Shown: positions 1-12,375, numbered from the stretch's first letter. The stretch: 64,000 nt of DNA from Oxytricha trifallax (GCA_000711775.1 ARYC01001236.1:1-64000); one strand, 5' to 3'. Made by a program: numbers and translations. The notes: a model not told the origin generated them from the sequence alone.

Positions 1-19
1 AATTTTAATAATTTGATAA

Positions 20-180
20 GAAAAAGAGAGACGAAGACGGCAAGGAGAAATATATTTGCAGAAAGAGATGCTTAAAATGCACTTGGATTGTTAGAATATG
101 CAGAAAGAATTACAGAGTCAAGACAGTTACCTCAGGTGGAGACTACTCAAAGGCAACTCAAAGATCTGTCATTCAAACTT
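20..180 (+). CDS. MDS fragment of an unidentified gene
   Basis: With TAA/TAG read as Gln, this stretch is open and has protein-like composition, containing ERDAQNALGLLEYAERITES and QLPQVETTQRQLKDLS. It ends in AT-rich DNA and has no start or stop, so it is an internal coding block. A similar string (RRDAGSAHGLAKQLSLIETI) occurs at about 7760-7830 in the same orientation. I infer either two paralogous blocks, or two repeats of one helical domain in a gene interrupted by the TBE and a foldback element. I do not recognise the family. Confidence 0.45.
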
Positions 181-560
181 TTTTTAACACTTAAAATTCC
201 TAATTTAAATTGTGCAATCTTGATTTATTTATAAAAAAGTATGATTAAAATATTATTTTTATTATTAAACTGACATTAGTATGACTCCGAACGTTTCCTA
301 TGTTGACAATTCTATCTACAATCACTCACCAATGCTCCAAACAGACAACAGCTTATAATAAAATTTATTGTATTTTTGTTAAACAATTCTCATACAAAAG
401 TAAAAGGCACCGAATCTAACATCCCAATCGATCACATTACTCTTCATTGATAATATTTAAAAATAATTTATTTAAAGATTTCTTTAATAACTTTTATGAT
501 AAATTTTAAAATGAGTAGAAATAACTGAAATAAAATCAATCGATAATCGTTACACTTTTT

Positions 561-1184
561 GGGGGGGGGGCAACACGTGAACCAGTAAATTATTATCTTA
601 TTTCTACCCTCCTTGTAACTTTTTAAATACATCACTAATATCAATTAAGGATCAATTAACATGAATTAAGAATAAAAAATTGTTATAGGCAACTCCTTCA
701 GGTCTAAAAGATCAATTTTATCCATAAAAATAATCATATAAATATGCACATTTATTTTAAATTATTTTTTTCAAAAAATTGCATTTTTAACTTGAATTTT
801 GATTTATCTAAATGTTAAATAATTTAAATTCCAACGAGTTACCAATAAAAAGTAAAGGCAGTTTACTAAGCTCGTATCAGAATATCTCCAAATTTTATAT
901 TGGTAACTCGTTGGAATTTAAATTATTTAACATTTAGATAAATCAAAATTCAAGTTAAAAATGCAATTTTTTGAAAAAAATAATTTAAAATAAATGTGCA
1001 TATTTATATGATTATTTTTATGGATAAAATTGATCTTTTAGACCTGAAGGAGTTGCCTATAACAATTTTTTATTCTTAATTCATGTTAATTGATCCTTAA
1101 TTGATATTAGTGATGTATTTAAAAAGTTACAAGGAGGGTAGAAATAAGATAATAATTTACTGGTTCACGTGTTGCCCCCCCCCC
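561..1184. mobile_element. Foldback element with G10/C10 ends and 8-bp target duplication
   Basis: The left arm (561-about 856) and right arm (about 897-1184) are near-perfect reverse complements, separated by a roughly 40-base unique centre. The element starts with ten G and ends with ten C, followed inward by CAACACGTGAACCAGTAAAT and its complement. The 8-mer CACTTTTT occurs directly before (553-560) and directly after (1185-1192), as expected for a target-site duplication. No coding frame was found, so it is non-autonomous. G-run/C-run ends recur at 52762-53240 and 57037-57495, although the arm sequence here differs from those copies. Confidence 0.85.
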
Positions 1185-1192
1185 CACTTTTT

Positions 1193-1909
1193 AATATTTA
1201 TATTTATTATACAACACTAATCAACATTTATTTATATCTCTTAACATCACTATAAACATTAAAACATAAAAAATCAAAATTATTAAAAATTGATTATATA
1301 GAATTGATAAAAGCAAAGCATAATACATAATAATTGATTTTTTGAATTACTATATAAAATATGAAAAGGCATCATTTATAAACTTTTTATTAAGAATAAA
1401 AAATATTAACAGCAATCGATGAAGTTTAAATTAAATAAATATCTATTCCTTTATATATATATATAATTATAAACAGTATAATATGTAATATTTTTTAATT
1501 TAGAGTTTTGGGGAAAGTTAAGAAATAAAGCAAATATGTTGATTTATCTTTTTCTAATACTACAATTAACAACTTATTCAATGTCTAATGATAATTTCCA
1601 AAAATGAATAATAGATTAATTTGACCATTTTTTTAATTCAAAAACGAGACCTGCAAGAATAGAAGAAATTTTTCTATTATATACTTGAATAGAATAACTT
1701 ATTTAATTTATCTTGAATATATTTTATAAGATTTAAAAGAACTCGATTTTTAAAGATTTCAGTGATATAGACACTTCAATAAAATATATAATAATAAAGA
1801 GTATTATATAAAGTATCTAATAGTTTATTATCATTTCAATATATGATTAGAATAAAAGCAAGTTAAGATCAGCATATTCATCAACAACTCGAAATATTGA
1901 CACTACATT
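1193..1909. other. AT-rich gap, no gene seen
   Basis: This is AT-rich sequence with simple TA runs and no convincing coding block on either strand. It separates the foldback element from the TBE. It is probably IES or intergenic DNA. Confidence 0.5.
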
Positions 1910-1994
1910 CAAAACCCCAAAACCCCTTAGTGAGGTTTATAAGTGCTTTGATTAGTAGGGTAAAGTTGGGGTTTTATTAGGGTTAGTAGAGAAA
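1910..1994 (+). repeat. TBE left terminal inverted repeat
   Basis: This 85-bp repeat pairs with 5936-6020 with two mismatches that I can see. The outer 17 bases are telomeric C4A4 repeat and the rest is element-specific. Confidence 0.9.
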
Positions 1995-2045
1995 ACGGAA
2001 GTTTATTGAGACTTTAATATGTATTTAATGAGTATTAGTTTAATT

Positions 2046-3494
2046 ATATCACACGAATTTTACTACCTTGTCTTTGTTGTATCTCTTGAATCTCGCTATC
2101 TTTAGTGGTTCGAGCATATCGTCTAAGGATTGTCTTGGATATGCTGGAGCTCTTACTATTATCTTCTCTACAATCTTCTTTATTTTCTTAGCTTACATCA
2201 TCTTGTTTTATGTGCTTCTCAGCTAGATTTATTGATTATTTTTCATATTTTGTATTAATGTAAGTCATGCTTTCCATATCGCACTCTAAAATTATTGCAG
2301 CTACTGCCCAAACATCCCACTAAATAGAGACATTAGTCCATTTCTCTCTGATTGGGAAGTAACCTGGAGTACCAAGAACCTTGCTAAGGTTACAATCTCT
2401 TATCTTAAGGCTCTATTAAAATCGATTACAACTACTTCTAAAGGGCAAAGGTTTAGCATAACATTTTCAGGGTTCAAATCTCTATGAACGTATCCAAGCT
2501 CGTGAAGTTCCTAAACACCCTTTATCATATTAGATAGAATATCATTCAAGTCATCTGGGTATCTGTTTTAATATAGATAATCTCGGAGAGTCATTTCAAA
2601 CTTTTTTAGCCTTAGTGCGATGAAACCAAACCCTAAAATAACACCATCTAGCTTGAGCAAATTCTTGCAATCTTTTTTCTAAGCCTCTCTAAGTACAAAT
2701 ATATTCGTTAGCAAACTCATTTTGATACTGCTCGTTTTTAAGGAGATAGCTGAAAGGATATACCTTGTAGGCATAGTCATCAACCACTATGAGTCTTGCT
2801 TTAGCAGGTACGTTTATATGTAAGTAGTTTTCAATACAACTGCTAAGGTCTACTGCATTTAGTGCAGGAATATACATGGCTCTCTCTTAAAAGCATGCTA
2901 AAAAGACTTTACCAGCAGGTTGATTCATTAATTCTATTCGCTTCTGCCTCTTGAGCTTCTCTGTTGTTCTTTTTAAGTCTCAAGATTATTAGATTTTCTT
3001 TTAGCGGGCACTAATTTCTAAGTCTCTTTATCTTAAATCAAGAACTCACTTAGGTGATGCTTCTGCATATGTTTCTTAACTTTAGCTGAGTGAGTATAAG
3101 ACTTCTAACAAGTCGTGCACTAGTACCTGCCATCGACCTTATCATGCTTAAAATACACCTTAGCTTTCCCAGAGTGAACCTCTTTCATATGTCTCTTCAA
3201 ACTCGAATCAGTAGAGAAAAAGTTTTAGCAGTCTTAGCATTCAAAGTTTTAATCTTTTAAATCTGAAGCTGTTCCTTTTCTTCCTCAACATCTTTTATTA
3301 ATGTTTAAACTTCTATCTCAGCTTTCTGTTTCATGTTATAAACCTATATAATAAATACCTGTGCTATAAATTCAAGAGCTCTTAGCTCTACCTCCCTCTT
3401 AATATATAACTTCTTGTTTCTTGGTTGAATCAAAGTTTAGCATTGATTGACCTGCTCCTAAAAGTGCCGCTCTACGATTTAAGTTGACCGCCAT
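2046..3494 (-). pseudogene. TBE 57-kDa-class ORF: C2H2 zinc fingers plus protein kinase, frameshifted
   Basis: The N-terminus starts MAVNLNRRAALLGAGQSMLN. It is followed by two C2H2 zinc fingers (about 3060-3250: CxxC...HxxxH twice) and a basic stretch, then a kinase domain with VHRDLNPENVML (about 2450-2490), the DFG equivalent IDFNRA, and GTPGYFP plus WDVWAVAAIIL. The order zinc finger then kinase fits the TBE1 57-kDa protein. The frame has to change near 2950, 2650 and 2400 to follow the domains, so this copy appears to carry at least three indels. The exact 3' end is uncertain. Its function in the transposon is unknown to me; the domains suggest DNA binding and phosphorylation. Confidence 0.8.
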
Positions 3495-3669
3495 GTTTAA
3501 ATTCAAATTTAAATTTCTATTATAAAGCTCTTAAAGCCTCTATAGCTATAGCTGGACTATATAGGAGTTGCTACAGCATTAATGATGGTTGATCTCAGCT
3601 CTAAGACTTCATATTTATACTCAGTTTATAACTATAATTTTTGTAATTTTGCACTTAATAATTTTGATT

Positions 3670-3890
3670 CTGGTACGAACTCAGATAAAGTTCAGGTTGG
3701 TACTGGTACCAATTAAGTTTAGAACCAGATTGGAACTTTTCCATTAAAACCTCACTGGATTAAAACTAGGTACTAATTAAGTTTTGGTACTATTAAATTG
3801 GTACCAATTAAACTTAAACGGATTTAGTACCGGTACTAATTAAATTTAACAAATTTAGTACTAATTTAATGGAACTAAATTGATAAAAAT
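3670..3890. repeat. GGTACCAATTAA-type short repeats inside the TBE
   Basis: About ten degenerate copies of a GGTAC(C/T)AATTAA(G/A)TTT-like unit occur on both strands between the divergent 57-kDa and 22-kDa ORFs. The position suggests a shared promoter or protein-binding region, but this is inference only. Confidence 0.5.
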
Positions 3891-4058
3891 GGAGCTCCAT
3901 CTCTGAAGTTTGTTACAGCTTCTGCGAACCTTCTCCACGTATCTTTACAGGGTTGACCTCCTATAAGATGCCCATATTTAATAGTAAGATTTTAAAGGAA
4001 AGGATCCAGAAGTCTATAAATTAAAACTTGAAATTCATTAATAGGAAGAGGAACAAAG

Positions 4059-4850
4059 ATGGAATCATTCAATGAACAAATGAAAAGGGTTGAGGCTCAA
4101 GAAATGATCTCAAGATTCAGAAGCAAGGAGGATCTCTATCGATACCTTACTTAGCATGGTAAATAAATTGATGTTAATCAACGATGTATACAGTTGGTCT
4201 ATTCCTTCCAACGATGGAAGGTACTAAAATATCATTCTTAAAAGCAATAATTACTCTGCGAGGAGAAGAAAGCTTTTAAAAACATAGAAATCAAACTGAT
4301 TGAAATACCTAACTACCCAGAGATTTCAGTCACAAATCTCAACGAAGATGCAATGAAAGATGATGAAGTGGTTATTTACCTTCCTAGCAAGAAGTAGCTC
4401 TCAAATAAGTTGCCTGAAAGAAACTTCTTCTTTGGTGTTCTTGGTACAATCAAAGAGGATTATTTGAGAGAAATTATAGAAGAAGCTCATAAGAAACGCT
4501 ACTCTATTTCTCCTGAAGATTAAAAGAAGCAAGGAATACTAATAAGCGAGACCTGCCTAACAGAGCTTAAGAAGCATCCCTATCTCTCTAGTAAGCTTTG
4601 ATTCATAACTTTGTAGGGAAACCTGGAACTGGTATATTCCTAATGAAAGGAATGCAAAGGTTCACAGAGAGAGAAAGCCTCAAACCATTCATTAAGTTAG
4701 CAAGAGACTTTAAATGAAGTTTAAAGCCTGATAAAATGAACATAGATGCTGTGCTGGTACAAAGAGAAGAAACATGGGTCCTAGTAAAACACAGAGGAAG
4801 AAAAGAAAGAGAAGCCGAATCCATTTAAGAGATCATTTAATATGTGAAAT
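4059..4850 (+). pseudogene. TBE 22-kDa-class ORF, frameshifted
   Basis: It opens with ATG (MESFNEQMKRVEAQEM) and reads for about 180 codons to TGA at 4599-4601. A different frame from about 4525 onward gives a better continuation (FVGKPGTGIFLMKGMQRFTE...VQREETWVLVKHRGRKERE), broken by one TGA near 4718. I infer that a +1 frameshift and a nonsense change have disrupted it. The position between the kinase and transposase genes matches the second TBE1 ORF. No function is recognised. Confidence 0.65.
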
Positions 4851-4853
4851 AAT

Positions 4854-5918
4854 TCATTCATTTAAGTCAAACACTTATTAATAAACATTCATTCTTCCTT
4901 TCCTTGCACATATCGTAGTCTAGTCTTTACCCACTCTCTTGCAACTACTCTGTATTAAGTCTACTGTGTCGATTGGTAGATCATGCATTAGGTGATACAG
5001 CAAGAGTTTCTTGTAGTGAGTCTTAATCTAACTCCAATAGAATTCGATTCCATTAAATTGAGGACTGTAAGGAACGTTATACACAGGAGTTATCTTTAAC
5101 TCTTCATAAGCTTTCTTAGATTCCTTAGTCTTATGAACTGAGAGGTTATCAACAAACAGGATGATCTCTTGATCGTTGTACTTATCTCTTAGCTTATGTA
5201 AGAACTCTATATACTGCTCTCGCTTAATAGGGCGAGGATGAATAACATAAGTTTCTAAGCCTGAATCTTCGCTGATACCAGCCAAAATTGCGTGAGTGAC
5301 GACCTTAACCTTTTAGTCATACACTTCTATATTATCGTACTTCTTGTACCAAGACTTATTAATAAAGGTGTTGAACGTAAACACAGCTTCATCAGCGTGT
5401 ATGAACTTGATGTTATTAGTAATAGCCCTCTGCATTTAATCATATATATAGTTTAAATTATTACTATAAAATGGCAGAGTAAAGTCAATCACTCTCTTCA
5501 CTCTATTGACAGTCTTGAAGGTAATACCATTCCTTCAATAAATATTTGCGATAGTCTATGGTGAGATACGCATGTCAGGAAACTTGCGATGAAACATCAC
5601 AGCTCGCTAGTCAAGTGGGAAATGTGCCCAATACTTAAGAGTCTTAGAATCGCAGAGATATTCAATATGCTGCTAAGAGAACTTTTATTTTCTTACAGGA
5701 TGTTATCAAGAACCAGAATTGAAATGCTAAACAGCTAACAATCAGTGATACCTTACAGTCGAAGCACTCTTACACAATAGCTTTGCAATCGCACAATAAT
5801 TCATCACTTGTTTGAGTTAGTCTATATTAATACTCGCACCATACCTAAGCTTAAGCAGTAAATCTAAATATTTCTCATCATAAATAGACCCCAAAAATCG
5901 CTAATTTCTATTTCTCAT
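4854..5918 (-). pseudogene. TBE 42-kDa-class DDE transposase with in-frame TGAs
   Basis: The IS630/Tc1-mariner-type catalytic motifs are visible: HADEAVF (first Asp), LFVDNLSVH (second Asp) and SPQFNGIEFYWSQIK (Glu, 34 residues on: DD34E). The ORF runs from ATG at 5918 to TGA at 4854-4856, about 354 codons. Three in-frame TGAs interrupt the N-terminal half, including one at 5533-5535 (IY*RNGITFK). Each sits where Trp would fit, suggesting TGG to TGA changes. In the active element the protein cuts and joins DNA at the telomeric ends. As read, this copy cannot give full-length protein. Confidence 0.85.
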
Positions 5919-5935
5919 TTTGCAAACTGGCCTAA

Positions 5936-6020
5936 TTTCTCTACTAACCCTAATGAAACCCCAACTTTACCCTACTAATCAAAGCACTTAAAAACCTCAC
6001 TAAGGGGTTTTGGGGTTTTG
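5936..6020 (-). repeat. TBE right terminal inverted repeat
   Basis: This is the inverted partner of 1910-1994, ending in G4T4G4T4G at 6004-6020. The ATT duplication follows immediately. Confidence 0.9.
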
Positions 6021-6023
6021 ATT

Positions 6024-6900
6024 CTTTGAATAATTATAATTATTTACGATTATTATTTGAATTTACATTATTAATTTTGGCATTATTTATTATAATTAAA
6101 AATTTATAAATATCTTTATATAAATTCTTCAACCTTTTTGATTTGAAGGATATTCTGAGTAAATACTAAATTAAAAACTTTATTCTATTAATTAAAAAAT
6201 TAATTTTATAATTATTTAATGATTCTAAACTTTGACTCCTATTAGTATGATCTTTAGGACTTAATTTAGATGAGATCTTATTCTATTAATAAATAAATTT
6301 ATCGAATAGTTTAAAATTCTAATTATTATTATTTATTGATTAAAAATACTATATAAATAATCTTACTATTTCATGTTTAATAAAGCCTACTAAGAAATAG
6401 ACAATTCTACAATCTTATAAATTGATAATATTTTATTTGTAAATTCAAGATTTTTTATAAAAAAAATAAATAATCAATTTATTTATTAGAAAAAGTATTA
6501 ACATCAAATAAATCTTTCTATAAACACAATATTTGTCCCTATTAATTATCTTAAATCGATGATTTTATAATTTTTTCCAATCTTTGATAATTGGATAATT
6601 AAATTTAAGTAATTTTATTATAACCTGAGTCACTAGTGAAAATAAATGATAATTAAAAATAATTATTTTAAGGAATATTATTTCATTTTCAATTTTAATA
6701 AATCTTATCGAATGGAGACCTGAATAACTTACAACATGTTCTCTATTCAATATAATTATTATTTGTTTTTAGAGGTCATTATTTTTATATTATTGAAAAT
6801 TTTATAATCTTTCAGTATTTTATTTTTTAAAAAAAACAATGAATTTTATAATCTCAGTTTATATTAGATTTTCTGTAGCAATAAAAAATATAATTTAAAT
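6024..6900. other. AT-rich gap, no gene seen
   Basis: AT-rich DNA without a convincing coding block or repeat. It is probably the remainder of the IES that received the TBE. Confidence 0.45.
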
Positions 6901-6914
6901 GTTTTGTTTTGATT

Positions 6915-8644
6915 ATCTACAGTTTGGGCGTGCAGCATCATCGGCTCTCCTAAAAGAAGTTGATATGTCTATTAAAAGTAACATAGGAAGCTTTGCTACA
7001 GATTAGAATATAAATTAGGTAGCAAATAAAGCTGTAAATAGACTGTATTTAAGAATCATAAATAAATTGAAAAATAGTAAAAATAATTAGTAATTCTTAA
7101 TTTAAAATTAGGCCCAAATTTTTTACATTAAACAAAGTCTTATTAGAAGAGATCATAATTCTTAATTGGTATGAGCCACTGCTCTACTGTATCATCTAAG
7201 TTTGTAGGGAATCAGTCTGGTAGACGAAGCAGTTTTTTTCGTATTTTTTTATTGCCTTCTTGATATCTCTACTTCACGACTAAGATTGATCATTTAGTAT
7301 ATTAAAATGAATATCAAATTAAAACTAGTTTTCTCGTCATCCACCAAATTTTTATTTCCACATTTGAAAAATAAAAGAGAAATTAATTTACTTTTATTTT
7401 TTATTTTTATTTCTCTAACAGCCTTACAAATGCAAAGTATAATAATTATAAGTTTGTATTAAATAATTTTTGATTTAACTTTTTCTTCCAATAGTAAATA
7501 CTTTCATAAAAAGTACCACCAAAGGAAGAAGACCTAGAGAAAAAAAGAATAGATTTATTTAAAAAAGTAGGCATACCAATTATTTTATTCTTCTATGGCG
7601 TGTTTTAAGTACTCTGCATTAGATATATCTGCTGCAAATATAAGTTTTACATTTTTTATCAATTGAATAAGTAATAATACAAATATCTTTAATGTTAATC
7701 AAAATTTGAGATTATTGTATTTTCAAATATATATGAAAAAAAGTTCAGAGGTGGGAAAATAAAGTTAACATGCAAGAAGAGATGCAGGTAGTGCACATGG
7801 TTTGGCAAAGTAATTGAGTCTTATAGAAACTATAGAGATAAGAATGAGCTAGATTATGGCAAAAAGCAGCACAGAAAAATAAATTAAATTTATTAAGCTT
7901 TTAAACATTAGATTAATGAAATCATTAATTATTAATCTTACAATTATTTTAAGAAAAAAGAGTAGAAAAAGTATAAATAACTAGGTAGGAGACTTGGAGA
8001 GTATTAGATCGAATAATCCATTAAACAGCAAGAGCAGCGGCTCAAATTAGGATAGTAATTCACCTAATAATAGATAGAGGGGCAACACTAGAAGCAACAG
8101 CTTGAATTAAAGTGGACCTCAGAGAAGCAAGTCATTTAGAATATATAAATAATTAAACAATATATATATAGAGTAAAATTTATCTGGATTGTTGGTACAT
8201 AGCAGTTCAATTCATTACAAAAGGCAATATGAAGAAGAGGAGAGAAGAAAGAATGTTGTAGATGATTAAATTATAATAATCACATATATAACTCAATATA
8301 TTGATTATAACAAGCAAATGGAAGAAGATAAGTTCTATTAAACACTAAATGTGTAAAACGAACAAGACAATCTATAAAACTAAGAGCAAGACAAGGATTT
8401 TAATAACACTTATAGTTTTAATTTATTTTATGATATGGCCAATATATCACCATTAGTAGACCCAGTGGCTCTTCATGCATTGTAAAGTTTCCATAATTAA
8501 GAAAACGCCATCATTTAAAATTAGAAGTCTTAAGAGGGTCTTCACAAGTTAAATAACGATCAGGAGAGATACAAAGAGCACTTAGAGAGCAACCATAATC
8601 ACACTAATACAATGAATACCACAAATGTTCACACCAAATAGTGA
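6915..8644 (+). CDS. Unidentified gene in several MDSs, 3' end
   Basis: Coding blocks are at about 6915-7080 (RAASSALLKEVDMSIKSNIG), possibly 7180-7245, 7755-7880 (RRDAGSAHGLAKQLSLIETI) and a long final block 7985-8644 that stays open for 220 codons and ends with TGA at 8642-8644. The final block is rich in Ser and Asn (SNNPLNSKSSGSNQDSNSPN), then Gln/Glu/Asn-rich, and ends TNVHTKQ. No start is visible; the 5' part may include the block at 20-180, which would place the TBE in one of its IESs. No conserved domain is recognised. The Ser/Asn-rich stretch suggests a disordered segment. Confidence 0.5.
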
Positions 8645-8765
8645 TAAGGACAATCAACTAAACATATAAGAAGAAAATACTTAAAATTTCATTGCAGTTT
8701 ATAGATTTTATTTTAATATATTCATTAATTTCATGTCATAATTAAATACATCATTTAAAATTCGC

Positions 8766-9258
8766 TGGAGAAGAGTTATTTCACTATAGGAAATTTCCTG
8801 CACTTTTTTAATGTTAAATTTAATGAATTTTACATAAATTCAAAAATTGTTTAATTTTATGACCCAATTAATTATTAAGAGAATATTGAGGTATGATGGG
8901 AAGAGTAGTACCTAGAGTTTAGGTATCCCACTAATAGAAATGAGAACACTTGGAATCATTTCAAATATTTAAGAAATATTTATAATTGATCAATTCCAGC
9001 CTAACATGCCTATATTTCTTAGATGAACTGGCATTCAGAAGAAAAGAGAAAAATCTTATATTGATCTTAGAATCCATGCTAAATGAGATATTGAATAATT
9101 AATTTATAAATTAAGTATAACTATAACAAAAAATTAGTCCGAAAGTTTGTTGATAGTTGTTTTATAGATCAATTTAATAAAAAATAATAAAATAATTTAG
9201 TGTAGGAAACTTCCCTAAATTTTTTTTTATCATAAACCAGTGGAGGAAACTCTCCCCC
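8766..9258. mobile_element. Decayed copy of the AAGTTTCCTGCAC foldback element
   Basis: The end repeats are degenerate: GGAAATTTCCTGCAC at 8790-8804 and TAGGAAACTTCCCTAAATTTT followed by ATCATAAACCAGTGGAGG near the right end. Read in reverse, the right half aligns with the element at 52762-53240 through the same TTATCATAAACC and GTTGATAGT segments. The outer G run is lost on the left and reduced to five C on the right. No target duplication can be recognised, which fits an old insertion. Confidence 0.65.
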
Positions 9259-9367
9259 GATAATTCAATAAATGTAGATAATTCTATTAAAATTATGAAG
9301 ATAAAAAATATGAGAAAATAATGTTAATAATTAGAAAAATAAACTTTAAGAAAAAATTTAATATATA

Positions 9368-12300
9368 ATGAAGGTTTAAAATATTGGGTTTTTACACCTG
9401 GTCATTATAACACTTCTTAATGTTATAAATATAACTAGTTGTTCCTAATAATCAAACAATTCCATTTAATCCCTATTAACTTATTTCAATCCTAAATTAA
9501 AAATATTTTTATTATAAAGTTTAATAAATTAAATTATAAATACCAATCTTTTATAATTTATCTTAAAATACACAATAAAATTGCATGTGGTTTTATATTG
9601 GGACTATTCAATTTAATATTTAAGCTTTACATACAAATGAAAACAAATCTGATCCATTTAACTAAAGAAGATTTTTAATTTTACTTAATTATTAGAATTA
9701 CATGATTGAATTTAATGATTCTATATTTATTATATGTATTTTTAGAGGAAGAATCCTCAAGTAATTAGGTCAATTAAACAACTGATCTCTATAAAGATGG
9801 AGCATAGACACTTATTGATGATATAAGGCTAAATAAAATTACTAAACAAAGTGATTTAAGTAATCCAGAAAACACTACAGCCTCATCTACTGATAATGAT
9901 ACAAACACCTAGGATGATCTGATTAAATAGTAAAATAATAACATCACTGATACCTCATCAAATAATAATGAAGAATAAGAGACTCCAGTCGCCCCAATTA
10001 CTAATTCAACAGAAACTTCTACAAATTCAAATGAGACCAATAACACTGAAAATCCCAATTCAGAAGAAAACAACAATACCACAGATTCAATAAATTGGGA
10101 CTTAACTGACTTATTAAGTGGCTTCAATTCTGAAAACTTACTGAGTGAGAGTGACTTTTTCATTATATTGCTGAACGCCCTCAATATCACTGATTTATTG
10201 GAACAGTCAAAATAAACCATATTAGTTCAGCTGAATAGTGCTCTTAGTATGTAAGGAGGTCAAGATATGGTTGATAATGAGGCATTTGATTAGAGTTTAT
10301 TAATGATTAGGCAGTATTTAATGACTGTAGATTAAGCTTATATGTTGGTCTATAAAAATAAAATGTTCTAAAATACTGATTTGACCAATGACATAAAATC
10401 TTAATAATTTTTATTGAGAAAAAAAGGTATTCAAATAATGTTTTAGTGTCAATACAATTTATATAAATGACACTGAAATTTAAGAAATAGTTATGAAGGC
10501 TGATATCACAGATTACAATAGTCTTAAGGGCTACGATATAATTAAATAATCTTTTTATTATTAATACTATATTGCATTCCCTAATTTTATATAATTTATG
10601 CTTTTAAAATAACGGTAAAGTTTCCTCAAATAGTCAAAAAGACGATGACTAAATGAGTGCAGGTAGGAAATTCGTAGTAATTGGACTTCCTATAATTTTC
10701 ATAATTGGAGCTATTATTGGTGTTGTAATATGTATTTTTGCATTTTGTCTAAAGAGAAAGACTTTGGAATTATTTTTATTTCTCATTTTATAACCCCATT
10801 TCTTTATATTTTAATCATTAACATAAACAATTTTATGTTTTATTAATAATGGATAATGGTTAGGAAATTTATGTCTGGAGGAAAGCTTTGAAAAAAGGGA
10901 CTTGCTTTAAACTCAAAAGAACTAAAAAAGCCAAAAAGGTCAATGAATCATATTCAAATATCGATGACACAGCTAATTAATCACAGAATTAGCTGATATA
11001 CTCTAATGCGCAGTAATAACACATTCCTATTGATATTACTCTGCAATAAAATTGATTTATTATAATTAATATATAGGTATTTTATATAAATAAATTTGAT
11101 AAAAAATATAATAATTAAATTAAGGGCTCTTATAGCTAGATATAAGTCAGTAGAATATCAATGATTTTATAATGACTCCATCAGCAAAGGCAGGTTTTGA
11201 TAAATAGCATTTATTTATGAAAAATGAGTTGAACTAAACTTATAAAATTATTTATAATTTAATTTAATATGATAAACTATAGTTTAGCAAGTATAACTGC
11301 AAAATTATGTGGATAGTGAAGCTTCAAATGATAAAGAATCTCATAAGATTATAAATTTAAATTCTTAAAAGTCACATAAATCCAATAAAAATAATAATAA
11401 TAGTATTACACATTCTTAAACCAATATACTTTAAGAAGACAATACTCAGTCATAACCAAACTATATTAATAAATAATAATAAATTTATTTCATAATTCCT
11501 ATTTCTCAAGATTTCTATGTATATTTATTAAATTTAACTATTAGAAATCGAAGCAAAGTTAATCTTCATTTTTACCACCTATAAGCAAAAGAGATCACAG
11601 CTCACACAATACCAAGCAAGCAGTCGATGATAGTAATCAGAGTTAAATTGAGATTGACCTAGAAGCAAATTAAAATCATCAAAATATAAATGCAGATCAT
11701 TAAGAGGAGTTTTATATAAATTAATTTATAGAAAGTAATCATTAATTATTTATAAGTTAATTGAAGATACTGTTTCATAGAAAAGCAGAAATAATAAATT
11801 TAACAAAAGAAACAGCAGCAAAAAGTAGCATACATCACAACTCAATAATGTAATAAGAAATGAGATTAATGATGAAGGTTATATTATAAATATTTAAAAT
11901 TTACTAATTAATATTCTGAAGATCAAGAAAACCAATAAACACCAATAAGAGAAGAAAATCTTTATATAAAAACTCAAAACGATAAGGAGGAGGACTAACA
12001 AACAATAAATCAGAGTATGATAGATAAATTGTATGTCAGACAAGAGAATCAAGATGATTCTAGGAACTTCAATGAGGAGTAAAGTGATGCAGGATAAGAC
12101 GATGATATTAATATTAATTCATATTATAAAATACATATATTTTGATATAGAAATTGTGGAATAATACTAGAAAAAGAGAAGTGTAATAAATAATACTTTT
12201 ACCTATATATTATGTTTTTTTTAAATACGAGTATTCATAAATGATACTATTAATTCTTAAAATAAATATTTATAAAATAAATTAAAGTGAGTTTCATTAG

Positions 12301-12375
12301 TAAAATAGTCGAAAATTAAATAATGATAGTGATGACGATTTCTATGAGCCAGGAGAGATTGCTCAAAGATTTTGA
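9368..12375 (+). CDS. Membrane-protein paralog A
   Basis: ATG at 9368 opens a signal peptide (MKVQNIGFLHLVIITLLNVI, then NITSCS). An ectodomain rich in Asn, Thr, Ser and Glu follows (about 9780-10420: STETSTNSNETNNTENPNSE, then ALNITDLLEQ). Next come one transmembrane helix (10660-10750, GLPIIFIIGAIIGVVICIFA) with the stop-transfer sequence FCLKRK, and a basic juxtamembrane block (WRKALKKGTCFKLKRTKKAK). The long Ser/Gln/Asn tail at 11270-12120 becomes acidic before the end (DSDDDFYEPGEIAQRF, TGA 12373-12375). About ten MDSs occur in linear order. It is probably a type I surface protein. Paralogs B-F share the same order of parts. The ligand or role is unknown. Confidence 0.65.

Larger units (their letters stand above)
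1910..6020. mobile_element. Complete TBE (telomere-bearing element) transposon
   Basis: Both ends carry the 17-mer CAAAACCCCAAAACCCC, inverted, which is the ciliate C4A4 telomere repeat. The flanks carry ATT on both sides (1907-1909 and 6021-6023), matching the ANT target duplication known for TBE elements of Oxytricha. The total length is 4111 bp. The three cargo genes known from TBE1 are recognisable: a DDE transposase (minus), a 22-kDa-class ORF (plus) and a zinc-finger/kinase 57-kDa-class ORF (minus). All three carry lesions, listed in their own entries, so this copy looks decayed although its ends are intact. TBEs are eliminated from the developing macronucleus. Confidence 0.95.
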
